Positions 21,957-33,375 of a DNA stretch of 64,000 bases are shown here, piece after piece. Numbering within the stretch: position 1 is the first letter of the stretch; each line of letters begins with the position of its first letter. The translations under genes were made by a program, and so were the position numbers. The DNA comes from Heterohyrax brucei (lineage: Eukaryota > Chordata > Mammalia > Hyracoidea > Procaviidae), in the NCBI GenBank assembly GCA_028571685.1, contig CM053141.1:74695833-74759832 (forward strand), read 5' to 3'. Under the pieces are notes generated by a model. The model ran no database searches and was not told the origin of the DNA. It worked only from the letters and a program-made list of their open reading frames with translations.

Positions 21957-22114
21957 CCTACTGGAGCAGTGGTGAAGAGCTTTGCAGCTAACCAAAAGAC
22001 TGGCGGTTCAGGTCTGCCAGCTGCTCCTTGGAAACCCTGTGGGCAATTTTACTCTGACCTATAGGGTGGCTATGGGTCAAAATCGACTTGACAGCAATAA
22101 GTTTTGATTTGGCT
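21957..22114 (+). mobile_element. AfroSINE, full length
   Basis: Forward copy: ctactggagcagtgg to gacttgacagcaataag. Box B reads gcggttcaggtctgcc. Confidence 0.9.
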
Positions 22115-22425
22115 TTTAATGTCTATAGAATCTATAGTGACATTCTTTTGTTTTACAGGCCAAGTATAGAATTGGTAAAAGTTCCATATGTGCTTGAAAA
22201 GAATATATCCTAAAATTGTTTGGTACAGTATCAAGTTAGGTCAAGCTGTCTCACTTTATTGTTCAGTTTTTCTAGTTCCTTCTTCTTCTTCTTCTTTTGT
22301 TTGCTCTATTAGTTACTGAGAGAGTTATATCCAAATCTCGAGTTATAATTATGGATTTTCTATCTCTCCTTTTAGTTTTGTCATATTTGCTTTACATATT
22401 TCAAGCTGTTAAGTACATACACTTT

Positions 22426-23120
22426 GTTTCTGTTGTTAGGTGCCATTGGGTTGGTTCCAACTCATAGTGATCAACGTACAACACAATGAAACACTGCCTG
22501 GTCCTGTATAAGGCCCACAATCTTTGTCATGCTTAAGCCCATTGTTGCAGCCGCTTTGGCAGTCTATCTTGTTGAGAGTCTTCCTCTTTTTCATTGACCT
22601 GTACCTTAACAAGCATGATGTCCTTCTCCAGGGATTGATCCCTCCTGACAACATGTCCAAAGTATGTATGACACACTTTTGCCATTCTTGCTTCTAAGGA
22701 ACACTCTGGTTGTACTTCTTCCAGTACAGATCTGTTCATTCTTTTGGTAGTTTATGGTATATTCAATATTCTTCTCCAACACTACAAGTCAAAGATATCA
22801 GTTCTTCTTCTATCTTCCGTATTCACTGTTCAGCTTTCACATGCATATGATGCCATTGAAAACACCATGGCTTGGGTCAGTTGCATCTTAGTCTTCAAGA
22901 GGATGTCTACTTTTCAAGACTTTAAAGAGGTCCTTTGCAGCAGATTTTCCCAATGCAAGATGTCTTTTGATTTCTTAGCTGCTGCTTCTATGGCCATTGA
23001 TTGTGGGATCAAGTAAAATGAAATCCTTGACTACCTCAATCTTTTCTCCATTTACCATAATATTGCTTGTTGGTCTGTTTGTGAGGATTTTTGTTTTCTT
23101 GATGTTGAGTCATAATCCAT
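22426..23120 (-). mobile_element. RTE LINE 3' part
   Basis: Reverse-strand C-terminal end of the RTE ORF and 3' tail. The tail lies at 22431 (tgttgttaggtgccattg), then cagggattgatccctcctg, ccatggcttgggtcag and aaagaggtcctttgcag. It is flanked by acatacacttt (22415-22425) and acatacaattt (23121-23131), an 11-bp target duplication with one mismatch, in L1 DNA. It carries a frame with the family's Lys/Glu-rich end but no intact enzyme. Confidence 0.88.
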
Positions 23121-23309
23121 ACATACAATTTATATTGTTCAGTCTTCCTATTGAATTGGATCTTTGATCATAGTCGGAATTCGTTGTCTCTCTCTCTGTT
23201 TCTTTTTTTCTTTTTTACTTTGTCAGCGTAGCTATGGAGTTATTCATTTTATTAATGTTTTAAAAAATCTGTATCTGGCAATACTTTCTGATGAAAGTCT
23301 TTTTGTCTA

Positions 23310-24003
23310 CTATGTGGATTAAATTGTGTCTCTCCAAAAATGTGTGCAGCAATTTGGCTAGGCCATGCTTCCCAGTATCTTGTGATTTTCTCATTTGCTG
23401 TATATCCTGCCTCTGTGATGTTAATGGGAATCCCTGGTGGCATAGTGGTTAAGTGCTATGGCTGCTAACTGAAAGGTCAGCAGGTCAAATCCACCAGGCA
23501 CTCTTTAGAAACTCTGTGGGGCAGTTCTATTCTGTCCTACAGGGTCACTATGAATTGGCATGAACTTGATGGCATTGGGTTTGAGTTTTTTCTGTTTTAT
23601 GATGTTAATTAGGCATGATGGGTGGTGGTTATGTTAGTGAGGCAGGACTCAGTGTGTAAGATTATATTGTTCCTTGAGACAATCTCTTGAGCAATAAAGG
23701 AAAAGGAAGCAAGCAGAGAGTTGGGGACATTATAACATCAGGAAAGAAGCAGCGCCAGGAGCAGAGCACATCTTTTGGACTGGGGGTCCCGGCACTTTTG
23801 ATGGCACTTTTGATGTTCCCACTCCAGGGGAAGTTTGATGACAAAGATGTTCCTCCAGAGCCGACAGAGGAAGACTTCCCCTGGAGCTAATGCCCTGAAT
23901 TTGGACTTTTAGCTTTCTTTTCTGTGAGAAAATAAGTTGTTCTTTGTTAAAGCCATCCAGCCTTGTGGTATCTGTACTATAACAGCACTAGAAGACTGAG
24001 ACA
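23310..24003 (+). mobile_element. MaLR-like solo LTR (copy D), SINE-interrupted
   Basis: From ctatgtggattaaattgtg to gaagactgagaca. Flanks are GTCTA (23305-23309) and GTCTG (24004-24008), an almost perfect 5-bp duplication as expected for ERVL-type elements. It lies within L1 sequence and contains an AfroSINE. Confidence 0.85.
23426..23599 (+). mobile_element. AfroSINE inside LTR copy D
   Basis: Forward full-length copy with 10-bp duplication TGATGTTAAT at 23416-23425 and 23600-23609. It is the innermost of three layers: L1, then LTR, then SINE. Confidence 0.95.
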
Positions 24004-24555
24004 GTCTGAAATTAATATAGTCACACCGATCTTTGGTTTCCATAGTATATCTTTTTCTATTTATCCTAAGTCCTTAAATGTAAAGTTTGTCTTATATACA
24101 CAGCACTTAATAGGGTTTTGTTTTGTTAAAATGATATGGCAATCTTTGTTTTAATTGCAGTGCTTAGTCCGCTTAACATTAATGTGATTACTGGTGTATT
24201 TGTTTTAAAACATAAGCTTCTTCAAGTAGATACATTTGACAATTTAAATGAAATAAACAAGTTCCGTGAAAAGCACAAATTTCCAGAACTGACATATACA
24301 CAAAAAATAAAAGACCTGAATCTTCTTAGATCTATTAAATAATTTGGATTTCCAATTAATTAAATTTCTATACGTACACACAAATCCACTTTCAAGTAAC
24401 TCCACTAGTGAATTATTCCAAATGTTTATGGAAAAAATAATGCTAATCCTATAGAAGCTGTTTCGGAAAAAAAAGAAAATTAATGAATACGTCTCAACTC
24501 ATTTTCTAAAGTCATCATTAGTTTGATGCCAACACCTAAGAATATTTCAAGAAAA

Positions 24556-24676
24556 GTGACCTTATAGGACAGAGTAGAACTGCCACATAGAGTTTCAAGG
24601 AGCACCTGGCAGATTTGAACTGCTAACCTTTCTGTTAACAGCTGTTGCACTTCACCACTATGCCACCAGGGTTTCC
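24556..24676 (-). mobile_element. AfroSINE, tail-truncated
   Basis: Reverse copy from gaccttataggacagag to ccaccagggtttcc, inside L1. Confidence 0.9.
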
Positions 24677-24804
24677 TGTATACATAAGCAATTTAAGCAA
24701 TTTTTAAAAATGCAATAGGAAAACTATTTAAGTTAATAAATAAGTTAACAATATTACTGCATACAAGGTCAACATGCAAAAATCACTTGTGTTTCTACGT
24801 ACTA

Positions 24805-24966
24805 ACCCCCAGACTCCCAGCTGTCAAATCTATTCCAATGCACAGTGACTCTATAGGACATAGTGAAACTGCCCCATAGAGTTTCTAAGGAGAGTTTGGT
24901 GAATTTGAACTCTCGACCTTTTGGTTAGCAGCCATGGTCCTTAACCGCTATGCCACCACAGTTTCT
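24805..24966 (-). mobile_element. AfroSINE with target duplication in L1
   Basis: Reverse full-length copy flanked by ttctacgtacta (24793-24804) and ttctacctacta (24967-24978), 11 of 12 matching. Confidence 0.93.
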
Positions 24967-26414
24967 TTCTACCTACTAGCAATAAACAACTGACATTTAA
25001 TAAAAGATGCATGAGATCTCTAAAGCAGAAATTTACAAAACACTAATTTTAAAACCTGAAATGAATGAATCAATATATGAAGTTCATGAATTGAAGGCTT
25101 GGTGTTATAAAGATGTCTGTTTTCCTCCAGATGATCTGCTTATGAGATGCAATTTCAGTTAAAATCCCAGCAGGCTTTTTCATAGAAATAGCTAAAATTC
25201 CAAAATTTACATAGATATACACAGAACATAGAATAGTCAAAACAATTCTGGAAACAAACAAAAAACAAATCTGGAAGACTTGAGTTGTCTAATTTCAAGA
25301 CTTGCTACAAAAATTATAGCAATAACTGATTCAGTGTGGCATTGAGATAAGGATAGGAAAATAGATCAATGAAACATATTAGAGTCTGTAAATAGACTCA
25401 TACATACATGGTCAATTGATTTTTGACAAAAGCTCTGGGATAATTCATTGGACAATTCCAGCAAATAGTGCTGGAACAAGACAACATCATGCCATATGGA
25501 AAAAAAGGAATTTCAACCTATACTGTGTACAAAAACAAAAATTAATTCATGATAGATCATAAATCTAAACACAAAGGAGAAAACCAAACTCCTAGAGGAA
25601 TATATAGGATAGTATTTTCATATCTATGAATTAAGTAATAATTTCATAGACAAGGCATTAAAAGTACTCACCATGGGAAAATTTTGATACATTATATCTC
25701 AAAGTCAGAACTTCAGCCTTTTGCTTTTCAAATGACACTATTAAGAAAATGAAAAAGTAAGCCTGGGAGAAAACAGATTCCGCTGTAAGAGTATCCAACA
25801 AAGAGACTTGTATTCTGAATTTATAACTCTTTAATATCAACAATGAAAAGATCGACAACCAACGACTTAAACACTTAGCATGAGAGGTATTAATGACCAA
25901 TAAAAGGTTCTCAACATTTAGTCATTAAGAAATGCAAATTAAACCATGAGCTATAACTTCATGCACACTAGAACAGCTGACGCTAAAAGGACAGACAATA
26001 GCAGGTGTTGATAAGGATGTGGAGAAACAAGAACTCTCGAAAGTGTTGGTAAAAATGCAAAGTGTTGCAAACACTTTGAGAAACAGTTTGGCAGTTGCTG
26101 CTAACCTAAACTTGTACCCTATCACCCTACAATTCCAGTCGTTAGTATTCACCCAACAGAAAGGAGAGCCTATGCCCAACAACAGGCATGCACAACAACA
26201 GTCATAACAGCTGTATTCATTATAGCCCCAATTGGACGCAATCCGACATCCATTTACAGGTGAGTGGATAAGCCAATTGAGATATGCTCTTACAATAGAA
26301 TATTGTACAACAAAGAGAAATAAACTGTAGCAAAAACAAGGATGAATATTTCAGATGTAAAGTCAAAAAAAAAAGCTAGACCCGAGAGAGAAATACTATA
26401 TAATTCCATTTACA

Positions 26415-26599
26415 TCTCACTTTCAACTCATAGTGACCTTGTAGGACAGAGTACAACTGTCCCCATAGAATTTCCAAAGCTGTAAATCTTTATGGAAACA
26501 AACTACCACATCTTTTTCCCACAGAGTGACTGACGGATTTGAATGACTGACTTTTTGGCTAGCAGTTGAGTGCTTAAAAACTGAGCAACCAGAGCTCCT
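26415..26599 (-). mobile_element. AfroSINE, long subtype, in L1 3' UTR
   Basis: Reverse copy from ctttcaactcatagtgacc to gcaaccagagctcctc. L1 3' UTR resumes on its right (ccattaatataaag). Confidence 0.85.
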
Positions 26600-26740
26600 C
26601 CATTAATATAAAGTTAAAAAAATGCTAACACTAATTTACTTTAAGAGATTTGGAAATAGTAGATACTTAGGGGAAGGATGTTGATTGATACATAGCACGA
26701 GAACGTTTTCTGGGGCTTGATCGTGGTGGTGGACTACCCA

Positions 26741-26791
26741 CTGCTACCCATTGCCATCGCAGGGATTCCCACTCATAGCGACCCTGCAGTG
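26741..26791 (-). mobile_element. AfroSINE tail fragment in L1 3' UTR
   Basis: About 50 bp: ctacccattgccatcgcag, then actcatagcgaccctgc. Confidence 0.7.
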
Positions 26792-27084
26792 GTGATATAT
26801 ACGTATGTAAACATCGAGTGGCATAATTTAGCTAGGAAGACTGATTAGTACTGGATGGTCTGAAACTCTTCTGGTTTGAAAACTTAAAGTCCTATGTCCT
26901 GAAAACCTTCACCATCCCAGCAAACCCATGATGGCTGACCACCCTAACTGTAGATTTGTTCACCTTATCGTATGTAAATTATTTCTCAATTTTTATAAAT
27001 CTCAAGAAGAAATAATCAATAGGCAAAGCAGAAAGTTTACAGTGACTCTGCAACTGTCTTCAAGGATAAAGGCCAAACTCCCTG

Positions 27085-27475
27085 TGTTGGTTAATTTTGT
27101 ACGTCAGCTTGGCAGGGCTCTGGAGCCTAGTTGTTCAGTCTAAGACTCATCCCAATGTCCCCACAGAGGTGTTTTGTAAGTATAATTAAGATTTACAGTC
27201 AGCTGAGTTTCAGTGAAGGGGATTACCCTGAGTAATGTGGATGGGTCTCATTCCATCGACTTAAGGCTTAAAGAGCCCCGAAGTTTCCTAGAGAAGAGGG
27301 AATTCTGCCTTGCTTCCATAATGCAGAAAGCTTGCTTAAGTTTCCACAGTATTGGCTTGTCCTAAGGATTTCAGACTCAGTCCTGCAGATTTTGAACTTG
27401 CCAGTCCCCACAATCACATGAGCCACTTCTTTAAAATAAATCTCCAGTTTCATCTCTGCATCTATAAATAAATAA
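27085..27475 (+). mobile_element. LTR-like repeat, forward
   Basis: ttggttaattttgtacgtc start, gtctcattccatcgacttaa middle, ccacttctttaaaataaatctcc poly(A) region. Same type as the reverse copy at 4705-5550. Family name not recalled with certainty. Confidence 0.6.
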
Positions 27476-27502
27476 ATATAAGAAATACATATATGTATAT
27501 GA

Positions 27503-27830
27503 AGCATCCAGGTGGCACAGTAGTTGAGACCTGGCAGCTGCTAACCAGAAAAGGTCAGAAGTTTGAATACACCAGCCACTCCTTGGAAAACTTTTGGGTC
27601 TGTTCTACACTACTCCTTAGGGTCACTGTGGAAAAAAACAGAAACCCAGTGCCGTCAAGTTGATCCTAACTCATAGCAACCCTATAAGACAGAGTAGAAC
27701 TGCTCCGTAGAGCTTCCAAGGAGCGTCTGACAGGTTTGAACTGCTAACCTTAGCAGTCGCAGCACTTAACCACTATTGCACCAGGGTCACTATGAGCCTG
27801 GATCAACTTGACAGCAGGTAGCAACAACAA
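27503..27830 (+). mobile_element. AfroSINE split by another AfroSINE
   Basis: Forward outer copy: 27503-27632 (gcatccaggtggcacag to tagggtcactgtg) and 27782-27830 (agggtcactatgag to gacagcaggtag). The word agggtcact[ga]tg is present on both sides of the inner copy. Confidence 0.9.
27638..27781 (-). mobile_element. Inner AfroSINE of a SINE-in-SINE nest
   Basis: Reverse copy from gaaacccagtgccgtcaag to accactattgcacc. Its target duplication is taken from the outer SINE core. Confidence 0.9.
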
Positions 27831-27977
27831 CATATGTATATATTCAAAGATAAAAGTCCTGTGCTCCAGAACGAACAAACTAAGTAAAGACAACTGTATT
27901 CAGTGTTCAGCAAATTGTCCCCTGGCTATGACAGTGCTGTGTGTGATTTATGAAACTATCAGGGAATAGATAAATAC

Positions 27978-28148
27978 AAACCAACCAAACCAAATCCACT
28001 GCCATTGAGTCGAGCCTGACTCCTCGTGACCTTACAGAGTGAAGTAAAACTTCTGCCATGTGGTTTCCAAGGAGCACCTGGTGGATTTGAACTGCTTACC
28101 TTTTGGTTAGCAGCTATAGCACGTAACTACTATGGTACCACGGTTTCC
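27978..28148 (-). mobile_element. AfroSINE, full length
   Basis: Reverse copy from caaaccaaccaaaccaaatc to ggtaccacggtttcc. Confidence 0.93.
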
Positions 28149-28629
28149 TTCCATAGCACATGTAAAAATGGTCAGTTATTCACTGATGCCTTTGTTCAAT
28201 AAAACAGCGTATTTATCTCCTAAAGGATGCCAGGAGGTGCCTGTGCCGACAAGATCTCACAGTCTAATAGAAGTGCTAGGCCCCAAAACAGGTCTTATAA
28301 GAAAAATGCAGGTAGGTGCACAGGGTACCTCCTAAGGTCGCATTTCATGCATCCCAGGTCTACAGGGAGAAAGAGATTTCAGTGAGCATTTGGAAAGGAA
28401 AAATTAATGCCTACAAAGTAACTTCTTTAAATCTTTTTCAACTACTTATCACACTGGTCAAAAGAAGGGATTGTTTTCATTAGGTTATCTTTAAAATAAT
28501 TGTGTTTTCTTACTTTCTTCCTTTTTAATGTCATCTAGAAATGATAGTGATATTCAGCCTCAGTAAATTTTCCCATAAATTGACTGTAACAGTTTTGCTG
28601 ATTGAGTATCCAGGGATTGAAATATACTC
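28149..28629. other. No recognisable feature
   Basis: AT-rich DNA between SINEs. Nothing is recognised. Confidence 0.5.
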
Positions 28630-28727
28630 ATTGCCATCAAATGGAATTTCCAAGGAGCCGCTTGTGGATTTGAACTACCTACCCTCTGGTTAGCAGTCAA
28701 GCTCTTAATCACTACATCACCAGAGCT
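28630..28727 (-). mobile_element. AfroSINE with core deletion
   Basis: attgccatcaaatgg is joined directly to aatttccaaggagccgc. The head ends tcaccagagct. Confidence 0.8.
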
Positions 28728-28734
28728 GAGACAA

Positions 28735-29138
28735 AATTCTCAGTTCAGACTGCTTGGGTTTGTATTCATGACCTGCCTCTCAAAAACTCTGACACCTTAC
28801 TTAAGTACTTGGAGAATCCGAGCCTTCAGTTTCTTCATCTGCAAAATTAAAATAATGATAATAAATACCTCCTAGAGCTGTCCAGATTAAATGAATGTTG
28901 TTGTTGTTAGATGCCATTGAGTTGGTTCTGACTCATAGCGACCCTGTATGTCAGAGTAGAACTGCCCCATAGGGTTTTCAAGGAGTGCCTGGTTAAACTG
29001 AACCACCCACCTCTTGGTTAGCAGCTGTGGCGCTTTACCACTGCGCCACCAAGGTTTCCATTAAGTACATAAGCGTGCATAAGATGTAGGGCTCAGAATG
29101 GTGGTTGACATAGTCATCACTCAGTAAGTGTAGCTAGT
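28735..29138 (+). mobile_element. MIR split by AfroSINE
   Basis: Forward MIR: gtttcttcatctgcaaaatt, ctgtccagattaaatgaatg, then after the SINE attaagtacataagcg and cactcagtaagtgtagctag. The MIR is the older host. Confidence 0.75.
28897..29058 (-). mobile_element. AfroSINE inside MIR
   Basis: Reverse full-length copy with ttgttgttgttagatgcc tail and ctgcgccaccaaggtttcc head. Confidence 0.9.
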
Positions 29139-29146
29139 CTTCTGTT

Positions 29147-29540
29147 TTGTTGTTAGTTGCTGTCAAGTCAGTTCCAACTCATGGCACCACAGGTATGCAT
29201 AGTAGAACTGCTCCATAGTGTTTTCAAGGGTGTGACCTTTTGGAAGCTGACTACTGGGCCTGTCTTCTGAGGTGCTTTTAAGCCTCAAACCAAGGCCACT
29301 GCTGTCAAGTCAATTCTGACTCAGCAGCACTATATGGCTGAGTAGAACTGCCCTGTAGAATTTCCAAAGAGCACCTGGTAGATTGGAACTGCTGACCTTT
29401 TGGTTGGCAGCCATGACACTTAACCACTCTGCCACCAGAGTTTCTAAGGCACCTTTGGGCCTTTAAGTAGGTTCAAACTGCCAGCATTTTCAATGACAGT
29501 TGAGAGCTTAATTATTTGTGCCACCCACGGACTGTGCAAT
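29147..29540 (-). mobile_element. AfroSINE long subtype, split by another
   Basis: Outer reverse copy: 29147-29285 (ttgttagttgctgtcaag to tctgaggtgcttttaag) and 29446-29540 (aaggcacctttgggccttt to tgtgccacccacgg). The gaggtgccttt motif is present on both sides. Confidence 0.85.
29286..29444 (-). mobile_element. Inner AfroSINE of second nest
   Basis: Reverse full-length copy from caaaccaaggccactgctg to gccaccagagtttc. It is in the same orientation as its host. Confidence 0.9.
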
Positions 29541-29985
29541 ATGTAAAATATAGCAGTCAACATTGAAAACATCTCTTTTCGTCATCATTGCCCTGTGACT
29601 CCCCAATTGTGTCCTGAGTCCTAGCCTCATGTTTGCTGCAGCCTAGGAATGTTACTAGATGGTTTAAATATGAATGCTTCAAATTTAATAACAGTAAACC
29701 CCAGGTCCTCTTTCATAATTTTTTAGTTAGTATCTATTACCTACACTAAACAAATCCAAGTCCTATTTTTATTTTTTTTTAGACTCTAATTATTCACCAA
29801 GTCTTGAAAATTCATTATATACAGTATTTCTCATGGCCAGCCAAGCCAACTATTTCTCAAAGAATTTCCTTTTTTTCTTTTTTTTTTTTAAAAAAAACTA
29901 TTTCCATTGCCACTTCCAGAAATAGATTTCAGGTCATTCTACATTTGGATCTCTTCCATAGCCTCTTACATGCCTATGTTGAAAC
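29541..29985. other. No gene; A/T homopolymers
   Basis: T-rich and A-rich runs at 29768-29780 and 29877-29897. Nothing else is recognised. Confidence 0.5.
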
Positions 29986-29989
29986 ATGA

Positions 29990-30130
29990 CAATGAATAAA
30001 AATAATGAGTTAGATCTGTGTATAACAATATGGATAAATTTTTTAAAAATGCTAATTAAAAAAGCAAGTTTTAAAACAATATTATAATTTATATCTACAT
30101 TTATACATGGATGGGTGTGGCTGTACATGT
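29990..30130 (+). mobile_element. L1 3'-UTR-like fragment
   Basis: aaaaaagcaagttttaaaac and the following AT-rich text resemble an L1 3' UTR. Weak. Confidence 0.4.
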
Positions 30131-32920
30131 AATACATCAGCCAAGAAGGAAGCCCAGATTTCCCATGTGGATGGCAAGAATTCTACTGCTGCCTTTTAGG
30201 TCCGGGCCAGGGCTCTAGCTTCTTCATTTCTGCTAAGCTGCAAGATGATAATGATTTGCTGGTCCACAAACCACAGCATCAATGGTAAGGTTATGGATGC
30301 CATTGATATTGACTGTAGGTCAGCCCCTCCAGCGTGGGCACCAGTGTGTTGGGGGCTGAGGGTCAAGGAGTCAGCTCCCTTGTGGGAGCCCACTAGGTGG
30401 AAAGCCATCCATCCTGGCTGGACTTGATGTTCTGCCATCACAGGCCGCCAGAGATGAGTCATCTTCCTTCTCCACAAAGCCTGGAGGCACGAGTCGTAAA
30501 GGGTGGAAGCTATAGGAAGACAGATTTCAGCTCAATGAGAAGCAGAAATCTTCCCGTCCCATCCAGGTGTGGCCAAGCAGAACCTGTTGCTGAGTGTAAC
30601 CTGGCAGTGGTGGAGGGAGAGAGCATTGGACTGGAGTTTCTTAGATTTGCTTAAAGCCCTGAGATTCTGTAAACCATGATTTAAGGACAGGGATCCTTAA
30701 CAGAAAATGGTGATGAGTCACAGAAAAGTTTCTTATCTTCTCACCAAACTTATTTAGCCCAATTTTTCAACATAACTTGTGTGTGAGACCCAGCTTGTCA
30801 TTCCAGACTTGTTTATTTTGCATTCCTATTACCTTCCTCAAATAAAGCCAGACTTTCTCTCAAGGTTCACAAAGGGTTAACATCCTCAATACGGCAGCAG
30901 AACAGACAGCGTGGCTTTAATGCGAGAAGAGAAATATTGACAGATTTGTACAAGAGACGTAATTGACTCCCTGCCCTTGTGATCTGCCAACACATCTTTC
31001 TCTTCCTCCAACCTTCTTGCTTTGAGACAAATTTTAAAACTCCTGCTTCAGCCTTTAAGAACAACAAAAGCTTATGTCTTGGCTCTGAGAAAACATTCTC
31101 TTCTTTCACAATTTAAATTGGGTATCTTCTTTAGAAGATACTCAATACTGATGCCATGGACATAAACCACTTTGTAGTGAAACCGGCGCCGTATCATCCG
31201 TTCTCAGCTGACAGTCCAGCTTCCTCACGTGCTTTCTGCCTCAGCAAAGGTCAGGTGGTAAAATCAGAGAGATCAGAAATAAACAGCATCTAAACCACAG
31301 CAACCAAAGCAGGAGGGAGGGGCTCTGTAGCAAACGCAGTGCCAACGCCAAAGCTTTTCAGAAAAAGCAGGAGAGAAACGCATCACCCATAATCAGCAGA
31401 AAGCTCTGCAGCCTGTCTGTCCCTTTTTGATGGCTCACAGTGTGTTTTTAATGCACCAGTGACAGAAGAGCTTGGTTACAAGGGACATCTTTCATCTCTG
31501 ATCCTCTCCCTGACAACTAAAATAGGGTGAGCACATTTGCATAACAGAAGAAAGAGACAGATTGCCACTCCAGAAGGACCCGCAGGACACCTGTCAGAAA
31601 TATTAAAAAGCAGGATAATCTCACCAATTCTGAAATGCCTGATGTACCACTCTTGAGGTAGCTGATGGAAGTAAATGTGAGCCATGTCCCATCTATAAAC
31701 TGTTGTGCATGACTTGGAGACCATGAAGGATCCTAAACCTCTCCCTTATCCTTTTTTCCCCAACTCAGAATATCTCTGGGCTGCTTGTCCCTCTTCTGTG
31801 TAAGAGAATGACTGAGTCACTGGTACATAGGAGCATCTTCCTTGGGTCCCCTCCCCACCTGAGCCAGAGTCCTCTTACCCTGACCCTACACACATGGTCC
31901 TGATCCCCCCTTGCCCCTGCTGCTAGTGGAGTCATCTCTCCTTCTGCTAAGGGTCAGGAGCTATATTCCTAATCTTCTCAAGTCACACTCAGGACTCAGA
32001 ACACATGCAAAACATCATTCTTTTTGGTAGGCAGAATTGAAACAGTGCAATTAGAATAGCACTCCAAGGTAGGCCCACTCCAAGTTAAACGAACATACAC
32101 GGCTGCCTGCATAGTAACTGCTTCCTGAAAATTGTAGTTCAGGTAATAAACCAATTTGGAGAACATGGCCCCATGGACCAGTTTGACCACAGAAAGGTAA
32201 CTCTACATTTCCCCCTACAACTCAACGATCTAAAGGAAGCAGAGAGGGAGATGGCAGAGCAACAGGGAATTGTTTAGGTATGGCCAAGAGGAAATACACG
32301 CCTTAACACTTTGCCATGTTTTATTGGCTTTGGTCCATGGCCTGGCTGCTGAGCAGGACAATGGCATTTGGCTTAAATTTCCTGTGCCTGCATTCAGAGG
32401 GGTGGGCAGTTTGCTATTCCCTAAAGATGTCTTGGGCTACAGAGACAAAGAATTGGAAAGAAAGTGGTAGGTGCAGAGATAGGAGTGTAAAAAGACAAAA
32501 AGGCTTTAAAAGGAACCGGAGGGGATATCAAAAGAGATTCTTACCCTTCCCTTGCTGGCAGTTCCAGAAACAGGAGGATGAGAAGCCTGAGGAGTCTGAG
32601 CTTGCCAGGTGGAGCTGCCCAGGGCTGTCTGCCTGTGACTCAGGGCGGAATTTTCCTCCCAAGCAATGAAAATAGATTAAGGTTTTTGTGGTGGTGGTCT
32701 CTCATGTTGATCTGCTATTGCTAGATCTTGCTCCACCAAGACATGCACATACAGTCTCACACATGTTTAGCATTATCTTGATTTTACTAAACAAATAAAC
32801 AAAAATTGAAGCTTTTTTCCCGATTGTTGTCTTAAGGCTGAAGTCAGAGTTTAGAAGAGCAGAGTAGTAAGCATTCAAGACGGAGTAGGATGGTGACTTT
32901 TACTACTTGAGTCTTAAAAC
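30131..32920. other. Repeat-poor block, no gene recognised
   Basis: About 2.8 kb without any AfroSINE, the longest such stretch here. It includes a CpG-bearing patch (accggcgccgtatc near 31182). A forward frame of 117 codons (32316-32669) shows no domain, signal peptide or splice context. It may hold conserved regulatory sequence, which cannot be judged from one genome. Confidence 0.45.
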
Positions 32921-32932
32921 TTGCGTAGACTA

Positions 32933-33105
32933 CCCACGACCCGCTACCCACTACCCACTTCTGTAGAGTCAATTCTGACTCATAGTAGCCTTACAGGACA
33001 GAGTAGAACTGCCCCAGAATGTCTAAAGAGCACCTGGTAGGTTTGAACTGCTAACCTTTTGGTTATCAGATGGAGCACTTAACCTCAGTGCCCACCAGGG
33101 TTTCC
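32933..33105 (-). mobile_element. AfroSINE with target duplication
   Basis: Reverse full-length copy. Flanks ttgcgtagacta (32921-32932) and ttggatagacta (33106-33117) match at 10 of 12. The tail carries a ccgctacccactaccc variant also seen at 26741. Confidence 0.9.
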
Positions 33106-33257
33106 TTGGATAGACTAAGAAGGGTCAAATACACACAAACACAGGCACATACCCCAATACATATATGCATCTATAGAGCATATATGGACCAAGCCTGAAA
33201 GACATAAAGCTACCATACATGAGAACTGTTAGCCATAACCCTCTTCTGTTTCTCTCC

Positions 33258-33375
33258 AGCAGTTCTCTGACTTCTAAGGATGAATACAAGTCACCCAGGG
33301 AATATGATGAAAATGGGAAGCCTCAGTCCCTGTCATCAGAAGTTCTGACCAACTGGACCTAGAATCTTTTGTACT
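33258..33375 (-). mobile_element. MER5A-like hAT element
   Basis: cagcagttctctgacttct, aagtcacccagggaatatg and catcagaagttctgaccaac follow MER5A order. The orientation is the less certain part. Confidence 0.55.

Larger units (their letters stand above)
22117..24221 (-). mobile_element. L1 ORF2 5' segment, inverted half of a split L1
   Basis: Pieces 22117-22425, 23121-23309 and 24004-24221 together read in reverse as an old L1 ORF2 region upstream of the RT domain (gttccatatgtgcttgaaaag, ttatgtatttcaagctg-like text, aattaatatagtcacaccg). They are separated by an RTE and an LTR. The forward L1 at 24222 continues with downstream ORF2, as expected for a 5'-inverted (twin-primed) insertion. The frame is broken throughout. 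Confidence 0.75.
24222..27000 (+). mobile_element. L1 ORF2 3' half and 3' UTR
   Basis: Forward L1: aatgaaataaacaagttccg and gaaaagcacaaatttccag (early RT domain), ggtcaacatgcaaaaatcac, the run near 25400 (gtcaattgatttttgacaaaagc), the 3' UTR aatgcaaattaaaccatgag, and the end near tatcgtatgtaaatt at about 26975. Interrupted by three AfroSINEs and one fragment. Many stops; the ORF is dead. Old eutherian L1M-type. Confidence 0.8.

Noticed and set aside
32316..32669. 117-codon forward open frame
   Set aside because: No recognisable domain, signal peptide or splice context; within the chance expectation for 64 kb in six frames.
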